DNA from: a bacterium
Lineage (GTDB): Bacteria; Bdellovibrionota_C; UBA2361; RFPC01
Length of the DNA: 64,000 nt
Reading direction: 5' to 3'
NCBI GenBank assembly: GCA_030428205.1
Contig: JAUIBK010000017.1
Location: 1 to 64,000 of the forward strand
The position numbers and the translations under genes were made by a program. The notes under the pieces are model-generated. The model ran no database searches. It was not told the DNA's origin and saw only the letters and a program-made list of their open reading frames with translations. This document shows positions 25,279 to 32,946 of the stretch, one piece after another (the stretch's first letter is position 1; every line of letters starts with the position of its first letter).

Positions 25279-26445
25279 ATGAGTGATACAGCAACCTTAT
25301 CGAAGAGAGCCCAGTTTGGCATCCCCCTCTCTTACGGTTTCTTTGTTCTTTTTGGCGCCTTTGGTGGAGGGCTCCTCCCAACACTCAACAAGAGTCTCCA
25401 AGATACCTTCTCACTAAGTAATACCGAACTCGGATATCTTATTTCCGCGGCAGCTCTCCTTGGAGTCACCTCAAACCTACTTGGGGGACACCTTACTGAC
25501 CGATTAGGTGCTCTTCGAACATTAATCTTGGCTTGCCTTTCTCTTCCCTTGTGCCTCGTTTTTTTATGGGTGCAACGTGACGCCACGCTCTTTTTTTTAG
25601 GCTATTATCTCTTCGTTGCCTTACTCGGCCTTACGGTAGCTACAAATGCTCTTGGCGCTTCACTCTTTGGCGACAAACAAACTGAGCGGATGAACACCCT
25701 TCATGGATGTCAGGGGATAGGAAGAATCCTTAGTCCACTTATTCTCGCAGCTATCCTTGGGCTCGGCTTTGCGTGGTTTGATATATTCCTCCTGGGAGCT
25801 CTTGGGCACCTGCTCTTTCTCGCGCTTTTTCTTCGGTTGCGCGCGTACTCCTCCACTTCCCAGTCAGTAACGCATCATGGAAATTCTTTCGCCACAGTCC
25901 GTTCCGATCCTAAATTATGGGTTGGCCTTTTTGCTTTTTTCTTTTGCACTTCAACCGAAGCTATTTTTATGAATTGGATCCCTGTCTTCTTTGAAGGCGA
26001 AGTGGCCTATTCAAAGTTCCATTCTTTGCTCTGCTTCAGTTCCATGATGGTTGGCTATACCGTAGTACGTTTTGCCCCTCTTTGGTTCGGGATGCGCACA
26101 ACCCCCCACTTCTTTTTTCTTACTATTTTTCTTCAGCTATTGACATGCGTTGTGTTGTTTTTTCATCCACCACTTCTTGTCGGCATGCTTATGGGCACAC
26201 TGCTTGGCTTCTCATTCGGTATCTATTGGCCAGCCCAGCTGGTAACTGTCTACGAACTCGTCCCTTCTTCTGCGCACGGAACCGTTGCTGGTATAGCCGT
26301 GACGCTTTCAGCCACAGGAGTCTTCCTTCTCAATGGGTTCTTTGGCTATCTTGCCGACCTCAACTCAATCGGAACCATGCTTCTTTTTATGCCCCTCTGT
26401 TCACTTATTTTCGTCTGGTTACACGAGCATAGCAAGCGTTCCTAG
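25279..26445 (+). CDS. Major facilitator superfamily transporter
   Basis: 388 residues with 12 hydrophobic segments and the MFS loop 2-3 motif G..L..R.G (GGHLTDRLGALRT, about residues 72-84). Short, with no long cytoplasmic loops. The order of spans and the second-half motif FGYLADLNSIG near residue 353 are consistent with the fucose/glucose-type or nitrate-type MFS groups, but the substrate is not identified. It is read against the surrounding reverse-strand genes, between tolB and tolA groups, and its stop overlaps that of the TIM-barrel gene (CTAG at 26442-26445). Confidence 0.85.
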   Translation: MSDTATLSKRAQFGIPLSYGFFVLFGAFGGGLLPTLNKSLQDTFSLSNTELGYLISAAALLGVTSNLLGGHLTDRLGALRTLILACLSLPLCLVFLWVQRDATLFFLGYYLFVALLGLTVATNALGASLFGDKQTERMNTLHGCQGIGRILSPLILAAILGLGFAWFDIFLLGALGHLLFLALFLRLRAYSSTSQSVTHHGNSFATVRSDPKLWVGLFAFFFCTSTEAIFMNWIPVFFEGEVAYSKFHSLLCFSSMMVGYTVVRFAPLWFGMRTTPHFFFLTIFLQLLTCVVLFFHPPLLVGMLMGTLLGFSFGIYWPAQLVTVYELVPSSAHGTVAGIAVTLSATGVFLLNGFFGYLADLNSIGTMLLFMPLCSLIFVWLHEHSKRS

Positions 26446-27221
26446 ACCGAGGAACGACGACGAGAAGGGACCTGATGAGCTGCATCGAGACACTCAGTAA
26501 TAAATGGAATCACCTCAAGTTGCTCAGCTAACGAATTTTCGATTTCTATCGCAATAAGAGGAGCAACAGCGTGACAAGGGATATCTTGGAGATAACGAAA
26601 ATCATTTTCTGAGGTCATAATATGTTTTGATACACGAAGAGTATCAGATTGCGCCGAGGGGCTCTCCTCAAAGGAAATAGCACTGATGTGATTGACTCCA
26701 ACAGTGTAACCTTGAGCAAGGCGTAGCATTCGCTCATAATGAGACGGAGATGTTATGAACTCATCTTTCAAATGTGAGAGATCGAAACATATTCCAGCAT
26801 ATCCTTTGAGGTCCTGCTCTTCGAAAACTTCTGGCTCCGTATTTTCGATATAAATCCTTTTTTTGAGAATATCAGATAGTGGAGATGCTAAAGGAAAATC
26901 TCTTTCAGAGTGCAAATTAAAGATTTGCGTACCAAACGTACCAGAAAGATACAGGTACTCATCCTCAGTCATCGTAGAACTGGCATGGATAAATGGTAAG
27001 GTAAAAGAAAACTCCGTACGAGCCTCTTCAAGCAAGGTATAGCATTTTTGCCGCAGTCCTCCATCAAGGTAAGTCAGGAAAAGTGCAGCACGAGAAATTC
27101 GTTGATCGACAAGCTCACGGATTTTCATCTCCCATGTACTTGAAGTGAGGTTGCCTGTCGTGATCGAAGGAAGGATCTCTCTCATATCACCATCTCCCAC
27201 ATAAACCGAGAAATGCTTCAT
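26442..27221 (-). CDS. TIM-barrel protein of the sugar-phosphate isomerase/AP-endonuclease-like fold, function unknown
   Basis: 259 residues. Strand ends carry the residues expected of the xylose isomerase-like barrel: FIHASS (about 76-81), FNLHSERDF (about 101-109), IYIENTEPE (about 125-133), GICFDLSHL (about 144-152) and AIEIENS (about 225-231). The Glu of IEN, the Asp of FDLSH and the late Glu of EIE could form a divalent-metal site. No signal peptide is present. I cannot name a substrate. The gene follows tolA by 42 nt on the same strand and ends against the MFS gene, so it is probably the last gene of the tolQRA transcript. Confidence 0.62.
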   Translation of the reverse strand: MKHFSVYVGDGDMREILPSITTGNLTSSTWEMKIRELVDQRISRAALFLTYLDGGLRQKCYTLLEEARTEFSFTLPFIHASSTMTEDEYLYLSGTFGTQIFNLHSERDFPLASPLSDILKKRIYIENTEPEVFEEQDLKGYAGICFDLSHLKDEFITSPSHYERMLRLAQGYTVGVNHISAISFEESPSAQSDTLRVSKHIMTSENDFRYLQDIPCHAVAPLIAIEIENSLAEQLEVIPFITECLDAAHQVPSRRRSSV

Positions 27222-27263
27222 ACGAATATTTCGTAAGGATATGGTTAAGAGACTATGATCTCA

Positions 27264-28124
27264 CTACTCTTGTGGACTGAAGATAAAGCGCACAGACTTA
27301 AAGAAGTGATAGACATTCGCTGGGGGAGGCGGAAGTGGATTGGCTTTTCTTACAGCTCGAATGACGGACTCATCGTAGCGACTATTTCCTGAACTGCCAC
27401 ACAATGTAACATCTGAAACATCCCCTTTTTCAGAGATTTCAAAACAGACGCGCGCTCGTAGATCACTGCTCGTATCGTGCCAACGCCACCCTGATTTAAT
27501 ATAATACTCCAGGGTCTTCTGATACTGAAAGAACTCTGGTGGACGGAGTTGACCTCCCCCAAAACCAGTTTTCGAGCCCCCACCAACTCCCCCAAAGCCT
27601 TTTCCCCCTGCATTGGTGGAAGGGCCAGAGTATCGTTGAACAGCAGCTTGGAGACGCTTATTGATCTCGGATAAAGATGGCTCTTTCTTTTTAGGAGCAG
27701 CTTTCTTTTTCGGCTTGGGTGTCGCTTTCGGTTTAGCTTTTGGCTTCGGCTTCGGGGTAGGCTTCGGTTTTGGCTTTGGCTTCGGCTTTGGAGTGGGTTG
27801 AGGAGTTTCTTTTTCGGCGAGAGATACTTCAGCATCTTCGACTGGGGGCTTCTCTTTTGAATCTCGTTGTGTCTTTTGCTCCACTTTCACTGGAGGCTCT
27901 GCTTTGACTTTTTTGGGTGGTGCAACTTGCTGCTTTTTCTTGTCCTTCGGCGCTTGGCTTATCCCTCCTGCTTTTTTCCCTCGCTCCAATGTTATCGAAT
28001 AGACAATAGGCTTACCAAAATCATCGAGGTTGCTTTCAAAGGTCGCCGTAAGGAGAACGACAACCGCAAGGTGGCCAAAGAGGGAGAACAGAAATCCTTT
28101 GAAAAAATACTTGTTATCGTTCAC
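27264..28124 (-). CDS. tolA: TolA/TonB-like energy-transducing protein
   Basis: 286 residues in the TolA arrangement: a single N-terminal anchor with a His (SLFGHLAVVVLLTATF, about 14-29), a long Pro/Lys periplasmic spacer with repeated PKPKPKP and PKK units (about 60-150), a Gly-rich patch (about 170-190), and a C-terminal alpha/beta domain (about 200-286) with a disulfide-capable cysteine pair (VCFEIS and TLCGSS). The spacer spans the periplasm so that the C-terminal domain can reach TolB-Pal. The order tolQ-tolR-tolA is intact; tolA is 32 nt from tolR. It could also act as a TonB, but the tolB-pal genes nearby favour TolA. Confidence 0.9.
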   Translation of the reverse strand: MNDNKYFFKGFLFSLFGHLAVVVLLTATFESNLDDFGKPIVYSITLERGKKAGGISQAPKDKKKQQVAPPKKVKAEPPVKVEQKTQRDSKEKPPVEDAEVSLAEKETPQPTPKPKPKPKPKPTPKPKPKAKPKATPKPKKKAAPKKKEPSLSEINKRLQAAVQRYSGPSTNAGGKGFGGVGGGSKTGFGGGQLRPPEFFQYQKTLEYYIKSGWRWHDTSSDLRARVCFEISEKGDVSDVTLCGSSGNSRYDESVIRAVRKANPLPPPPANVYHFFKSVRFIFSPQE

Positions 28125-28156
28125 TGAAAAAACTTCCCTGAGGCTCAGGAACCACT

Positions 28157-28597
28157 TTATTTCTTCTTCTCATCATCACTTTCAGGGTGTGGAGAAGAGA
28201 CAAGCCCTATCTGCGTAATACCTGCTTTATGGAGATTTCCCATAACCTCCATGATACGCCCATAATTAAGAGCCTCATCCGCCTTGATATATACTTTCTG
28301 ATCTTCAGGCTTTCTGAGAGACATGATCGCCTTCATCTTATCGGGCAAGGTCGCCAGTGGCACTTCGTTTCCAGCACCGAGAAATATTTTCCCACCATCA
28401 TCGAGGGAGAGCACAATTTGCTCAGAAGATCCTTGAAGTGGAGCAGTCGTTGCTTTCGGTAAATTAACATCAACCCCCTGCTGCAGCATCGGTGCGGTAA
28501 CCATAAAGATAACAAGCAGTACAAGCATAACGTCAACAAGCGGTGTTACGTTAATATTCGCAACAGGTCCATCCATTTGATGTTGTGAAAAACCCAC
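28157..28597 (-). CDS. tolR: TolR/ExbD-type proton-channel subunit
   Basis: 146 residues from the GTG at 28597, with AAGGAG six bases upstream. A single N-terminal span contains the family's essential Asp in INVTPLVDVMLVLLVIFM (Asp about 22), and the periplasmic domain (about 50-146) has the ExbD fold with KVYIKADEALNYGRIMEVMG. It forms the proton-driven motor with TolQ. The C-terminal tail is acidic and Lys-rich, as in many homologues. Gene spacing to tolQ is 29 nt. Confidence 0.95.
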   Translation of the reverse strand: MGFSQHQMDGPVANINVTPLVDVMLVLLVIFMVTAPMLQQGVDVNLPKATTAPLQGSSEQIVLSLDDGGKIFLGAGNEVPLATLPDKMKAIMSLRKPEDQKVYIKADEALNYGRIMEVMGNLHKAGITQIGLVSSPHPESDDEKKK

Positions 28598-28626
28598 ATC
28601 TTCTCCTTCTCTTCGAGCGGTTCACG

Positions 28627-29328
28627 CTACCGCGAAGCTGCATAATACTTACGTGCGAGGGTTAAAAACTCCTCGCTAAACTTATCCATTGATTCACGCA
28701 TATGGCGAATAGCTACCGCAAAGTAGTTGTACGCCACAGCAGCAGGAATAGCTGCAGCAAGACCAACGGCGGTTGCCACAAGGGCCTCAGAAATACCAGG
28801 TGCAACGGCCTGAATAGTTGTTAATTTTGAAGAACCCATATTATGAAAGGCGTTCATAATCCCCCACACAGTTCCAAAGAGCCCAATGAATGGCGCTGCG
28901 CTTGCAACCGTAGCAAGAAAAGTAACCCCCTTCTCGAGCCTTAAGGCTTCTTCAAATTCTGCACGCTTAAGTGCGCGCTCTACAGTGCGAAGCTCGTTTG
29001 CTTTGAGATCAAGATCAACTTGCTGATCCTCTGTCTGCAAATGAGCGAGTTCACGAAACCCTGAGCTAAACACTTGAGCCAGCGGGCTCGACTGCAAACG
29101 ACGTGAGGAGTCATCTACTCGAGCTAAGTTACGTGTTTCCCAAAAAAGGGCACTAAACTCATTCGATTCTTTATTCGCTTTTTTCAGCTGCAGGTACTTT
29201 GCCACCGTTATCGTCCAACTCCAAACGGAGAGAACGATAAGAAGTATGAGAACGCTCAAGACGACAGGCCCTGAGCCTGCTATCATTGAAAAAACGCCTG
29301 AGCTCAGGATTTCACTACCATCTTGCAT
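28627..29328 (-). CDS. tolQ: TolQ/ExbB-type proton-channel subunit
   Basis: 233 residues with three membrane spans: about 15-38 and two later ones at about 140-162 and 175-198. The late pair contains the conserved Thr/Ala/Gly-rich segments ATVASAAPFIGLFGTVWGIM and TAVGLAAAIPAAVAYN. Together with TolR it uses the proton gradient to energise TolA. It is the first gene of the tolQ-tolR-tolA run and diverges from gap across a 200-nt intergenic region that holds promoters for both directions. Confidence 0.95.
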   Translation of the reverse strand: MQDGSEILSSGVFSMIAGSGPVVLSVLILLIVLSVWSWTITVAKYLQLKKANKESNEFSALFWETRNLARVDDSSRRLQSSPLAQVFSSGFRELAHLQTEDQQVDLDLKANELRTVERALKRAEFEEALRLEKGVTFLATVASAAPFIGLFGTVWGIMNAFHNMGSSKLTTIQAVAPGISEALVATAVGLAAAIPAAVAYNYFAVAIRHMRESMDKFSEEFLTLARKYYAASR

Positions 29329-29465
29329 AGATCACACTACCTTTGATTGCAGAACACTTTTTGTTCCTACTGGATTCCATTCTCCAGTGGTATTCCACTG
29401 GCAACTATCACACAGTCTCACTGCAGGCACCAGTGGCCTGAAACCTTATAAAACGTCGTTTTTAG

Positions 29466-29494
29466 TTGACACCGGCCTCCCCATCACATAGAAG
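29466..29494 (+). promoter_or_regulatory. Probable sigma70-type promoter of gap
   Basis: TTGACA at 29466-29471 is a perfect -35 box. After a 17-nt spacer, TAGAAG at 29489-29494 matches four of six -10 positions. The ATG of gap lies 34 nt downstream of the -10 box. Confidence 0.55.
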
Positions 29495-29528
29495 TGAGTC
29501 CTACCTTTTTTCATTCTAAGAGGCTGTT

Positions 29529-30548
29529 ATGACTTTAAAAATTGCAATTAACGGATTTGGACGCATCGGTCGAAATGTACTTCGTCAACTCTTCAATAGC
29601 GAGGTTCCTAGTGATGGCATATCACTTGTTGCGATTAACGACCTAACCGACCCCAAAACTCTAGCTCACCTGCTCAAGTACGACTCTGTGCACGGTAAAT
29701 TTGCTCATGACGTCTCTGCTGCCGATGGCTGTATCACGGTTGATGGTCATCAGATCAAAGTCTCCTCCGAGCGTGATCCCGCAAAACTTCCATGGAAGGA
29801 GCTCGGTGTAGATGTTGTTCTCGAGTGTACAGGTATTTTTCGTTCTCGTGAAAAAGCTGCTTTACACCTTGAAGCTGGAGCCAAAAAAGTTGTCATCTCA
29901 GCTCCCTCTCCCGATCCAGACGTCACTCTCGCACTCGGCGTCAATACAGAAGCGTACGATAGCGCTTCACACGACATCATCAGTTGTGCTTCGTGTACGA
30001 CAAACTGTCTCTCTCCTGTTGCAAAAGTTCTTCTTGAAAACTTTGGCATCGTCAAAGGATCGATGACAACGATTCACGCTTATACAAATGATCAGAGCAT
30101 CCTCGATCTCCCGCACAGCGATCTCCGGCGCGCTCGAGCAGCTGGGCTGTCAATGATTCCAACAACAACCGGAGCAGCAAAAGCAGTCGGACTCGTCCTC
30201 CCTGAACTCAAAGGCAAAGTTGATGGATTCGCTGTTCGTGTTCCTACTGCTGATGTTTCTCTCGTCGACTTTGTTGCCGAGCTCGAGCAAGACGTTACGG
30301 TTGAAGATGTCAATCGCGCGCTCAAGAGTGCCAGTGAAAACACGCTCAAAGGCATTCTTGGGTATTCAGACGAGCCTCTTGTTTCAATTGACTACACTGG
30401 GTGTGCCTTCTCCTCTGTCGTTGACTCACTGTCGACAATGGTAATTGAGAAACGACTTGTGAAGGTTGTCTCCTGGTACGACAACGAAATGGGATTCTCT
30501 ACACGCATGGTTGATGCATGTAGTCTCATCCGCGAATCACTCTCGTAA
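29529..30548 (+). CDS. gap: Glyceraldehyde-3-phosphate dehydrogenase (NAD type)
   Basis: 339 residues, standard GapA length. The NAD-binding GFGRIGR motif is at 9-15, and Asp38 in INDLTD favours NAD over NADP. Catalytic Cys156 lies in SCASCTTNCLSP, and His at about 183 lies in TTIHAYTNDQ. It oxidises glyceraldehyde 3-phosphate to 1,3-bisphosphoglycerate in glycolysis. tpiA follows 22 nt downstream; pgk, which commonly lies between them, is absent from this cluster. Confidence 0.97.
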   Translation: MTLKIAINGFGRIGRNVLRQLFNSEVPSDGISLVAINDLTDPKTLAHLLKYDSVHGKFAHDVSAADGCITVDGHQIKVSSERDPAKLPWKELGVDVVLECTGIFRSREKAALHLEAGAKKVVISAPSPDPDVTLALGVNTEAYDSASHDIISCASCTTNCLSPVAKVLLENFGIVKGSMTTIHAYTNDQSILDLPHSDLRRARAAGLSMIPTTTGAAKAVGLVLPELKGKVDGFAVRVPTADVSLVDFVAELEQDVTVEDVNRALKSASENTLKGILGYSDEPLVSIDYTGCAFSSVVDSLSTMVIEKRLVKVVSWYDNEMGFSTRMVDACSLIRESLS

Positions 30549-30570
30549 GTACGGCGGTATAACCAAGACC

Positions 30571-31317
30571 ATGAATATTCTCGCTGGAAACTGGAAGATG
30601 AATTTAGGCCCCGAGCAAGGCGCAGTCCTTGCTCGGGCGCTTACCGAAGTTGCTCCTTCACTTAACAAAACAGAGCTTTGGATAGCCCCCCCCTTTCTTA
30701 CGGTTGCTTCTGTTGCTGAAGTAACAACTGGGACACCACTGCGTGTTGGGGTGCAAAATATCCACTGGGAAGAGAGTGGTGCTTTCACCGGCGAAATTTC
30801 AACCTCAATGGCAAGAGAGTCCGGCTGCTCCTTTGCTATTGTAGGCCACTCTGAAAGGCGTCACGTGTTTGGTGAAGACGATAATATGATCCGATCCCGC
30901 GCACTTGCAGCGCTCTCAGGTGAATTGACGACTATCTTTTGCATCGGAGAAACACTCGAATCTCGCGAAGCTGGAGAAACCTTTCGCATCCTTGAAGAAC
31001 AACTCAAGGGCATTCTTCCTGAGGTTTCTGATTCAGCTCGCCACCTCGTCTTCGCCTACGAGCCTGTGTGGGCCATTGGCACAGGCAAAGTTGCCTCAAT
31101 CAAAGAGATCGAAGAAGCTCACGGTGCTATCACTGAGCTTTGGAAGTCACACCATCCAACCCTAGACTGCCCCCCTATTTTATATGGTGGCAGTGTTAAT
31201 CCAGATAACTTTGAAGGCATTATCGCACTACCAAATGTATCTGGGGGACTTGTTGGAGGGGCTAGTCTCTCAGAAGAGAAATTTCGAAAACTTGCTGAAA
31301 TCTCTGAGGCTTCCTAA
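30571..31317 (+). CDS. tpiA: Triosephosphate isomerase
   Basis: 248 residues from the ATG at 30571, which gives the canonical N-terminus with GNWKMN (Lys10). The catalytic His is in GHSERR (about 93) and the catalytic Glu is in YEPVWAIGTG (about 164); the phosphate-gripping loop after it and YGGSVNPDN near residue 205 are intact. It interconverts dihydroxyacetone phosphate and glyceraldehyde 3-phosphate. A longer frame from 30466 overlaps gap and is not supported. The gene is cotranscribed with gap and followed by a long hairpin. Confidence 0.97.
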   Translation: MNILAGNWKMNLGPEQGAVLARALTEVAPSLNKTELWIAPPFLTVASVAEVTTGTPLRVGVQNIHWEESGAFTGEISTSMARESGCSFAIVGHSERRHVFGEDDNMIRSRALAALSGELTTIFCIGETLESREAGETFRILEEQLKGILPEVSDSARHLVFAYEPVWAIGTGKVASIKEIEEAHGAITELWKSHHPTLDCPPILYGGSVNPDNFEGIIALPNVSGGLVGGASLSEEKFRKLAEISEAS

Positions 31318-31325
31318 GCGCTCCT

Positions 31326-31397
31326 CTTGCTCTTGCACCTCATCTTACTCTTGCTCTACGACATGTGTATTAGAGCAAGATGAAGTGTAAGAGCAAG
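31326..31397. terminator. Imperfect long hairpin between convergent tpiA and the RNA methyltransferase gene
   Basis: Arms 31326-31358 and 31371-31397 pair over about 25 bases with one 6-nt bulge in the left arm; the arms consist of CTTGCTCTT-type repeats. It fills most of the 90-nt gap between two convergent genes and ends 10 nt before the methyltransferase stop. There is no long T run, so it may act as an end-protection or bidirectional pause structure. Confidence 0.55.
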
Positions 31398-31407
31398 AAG
31401 GGAAAGG

Positions 31408-32235
31408 CTATCCCCGATTCCTCACAAGATGAGAGAGAGTCACTGTCAATGCACAGCTCACATTAAGTGAGCTTACATGCCCCGAAATAGGGATAGAAAG
31501 GAGCTCATCGCACTGCTCTTTATATTGAGCACTGAGGCCGTGTGTTTCATTTCCAAAGAACACAAAGAGTGGCCCAGTGGTACGGTAACAATCGTAGATA
31601 GACGTTGTCCCTTTTGCACTGGTACCGAGAGAGCAGACACTTGCGAACTCTTTGCGGAGATCTTCTTGCCACTCCCAGAGAGTTGTCGGGGATTCAAGCC
31701 GTACGACTGGCACGGCAAAGAGTGCTCCCATACTTCCACGCACGGCTTGAGGGTGATACACATCTGCAGCATGGCCAGTGAGAATGACCCCCGATATTCC
31801 AAACGCATCGCACGAACGGATTGAGGTACCGAGATTCCCCGGACTAGCTGGACGATCAAGCACAACGATAATACTCTCGTCGTTCGTAGGTATTCTACTC
31901 ACCTCATCAGGCCGCATCCGTACAACAGCAACAATCTCAGAGGCATCTTCTTTTTCACTCAACTCATCAAGTAGTTCAGCGGAGAGATCATAGAGGTTCC
32001 CCGTTGGAGTTTCTTCAAGGAACGATTTGGACCAATCCGAGAGTGGTTTTTCTGAAGAAAAGCAGAGAGACGCGAACTCCCACTCATAGGCTCTTGCGGC
32101 TTTGAGGCATTTAACTCCTTCGACGAAGAACTCTCCATACTGTTGGCGTTTTTTTCTGTTGCGCTTAAGGACCTCAAGATGCTGAAAATTGTTATCTCGA
32201 GAGTGGATTTGCGTAGCCTGCGACAGGGAAACCAA
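31408..32235 (-). CDS. TrmH-family (SpoU) tRNA/rRNA methyltransferase
   Basis: 275 residues. An N-terminal L30e-like substrate-binding domain (about 15-100, with FFVEGVKCLKAA) precedes the SPOUT trefoil-knot domain. Motif 1 is VLDRPASPGNLGTSIRSCDAFG (Asn and Arg in the NxGxxxR pattern), motif 2 is FFGNETHGLS and motif 3 is IPISGHVSSLNVSCAL. It transfers methyl from SAM to ribose 2'-OH in rRNA or tRNA. The target nucleotide cannot be deduced. It follows the YkgJ-like gene by 10 nt on the reverse strand. Confidence 0.88.
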   Translation of the reverse strand: MVSLSQATQIHSRDNNFQHLEVLKRNRKKRQQYGEFFVEGVKCLKAARAYEWEFASLCFSSEKPLSDWSKSFLEETPTGNLYDLSAELLDELSEKEDASEIVAVVRMRPDEVSRIPTNDESIIVVLDRPASPGNLGTSIRSCDAFGISGVILTGHAADVYHPQAVRGSMGALFAVPVVRLESPTTLWEWQEDLRKEFASVCSLGTSAKGTTSIYDCYRTTGPLFVFFGNETHGLSAQYKEQCDELLSIPISGHVSSLNVSCALTVTLSHLVRNRG

Positions 32236-32245
32236 AGGGAGCTCC

Positions 32246-32872
32246 TTACGATGGATATCGCCCTGACTCGCGCCACTCTTCTATTACCGAGTGTACAACA
32301 GTAGCGAAGTGTCCCCAGCGACCATCTAACTCTACTGAGGTAATTGCAGGGGCAGCCTCCTCTTTGAGGGATTCAACAGCATCTGGAATCTGATAATCTT
32401 CCGCATCTCCAGCTTCACGTGAACAGAGCTGGGGTTCAGAACTTACCATATGGAGTCGGCATGATGTGGGACGAGCTTCATATGTAATACAAGATCCCTC
32501 TTCGAGAAATGGACACGGTCTCACAGCATCATAAAAATAGTCATCGTATATGTCTTCTGGAAGATCAAAATCATCTCCTCGAACAGTAGAGGCAAACGGT
32601 GCGCTTTCAGGAGAAGAGACAAAGAGTTCACGAGCATTCGCAGCATTTCGTTCAATGCGTTCTTCAACAACTCTGCGCCTTTCTTCTGGTTGTGTTGCAA
32701 GCCACTCGGCTAGCTCTTCTCCTTCTTCCCAAGAGATTTCAATGAGGAGGTGACAACAGTGATCGCAGCCCTTTTCACAGGTAATACATTCTCCATCCTC
32801 CTCAGCACTTTTCATAGCAGCAGAGACCATGGCATTCACAATAGGAAAGAGATGTTTGTGGCTTGTTGTCAT
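32246..32872 (-). CDS. YkgJ-family Cys-cluster (zinc/iron-binding) protein
   Basis: 208 residues. The N-terminal cluster CITCEKGCDHCCHL (about 24-37) gives the C-x2-C-x3-C-x2-C-C pattern of the family, and later cysteines in CPFLEEGSCITYEARPTSCRLH complete it at about 117-138. Members of this group (formerly UPF0153) are predicted to bind Zn or Fe-S; biochemical roles remain thin. An acidic middle part (about 40-100) is helical. It is cotranscribed with the downstream SpoU methyltransferase. I do not assign an enzyme activity. Confidence 0.82.
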   Translation of the reverse strand: MTTSHKHLFPIVNAMVSAAMKSAEEDGECITCEKGCDHCCHLLIEISWEEGEELAEWLATQPEERRRVVEERIERNAANARELFVSSPESAPFASTVRGDDFDLPEDIYDDYFYDAVRPCPFLEEGSCITYEARPTSCRLHMVSSEPQLCSREAGDAEDYQIPDAVESLKEEAAPAITSVELDGRWGHFATVVHSVIEEWRESGRYPS

Positions 32873-32946
32873 TATACACCTTCACAAATGTGCTCAAACA
32901 TCACAGAGATTATATCGATTTTTGCACGGAAGCAATGCGAGAATGA

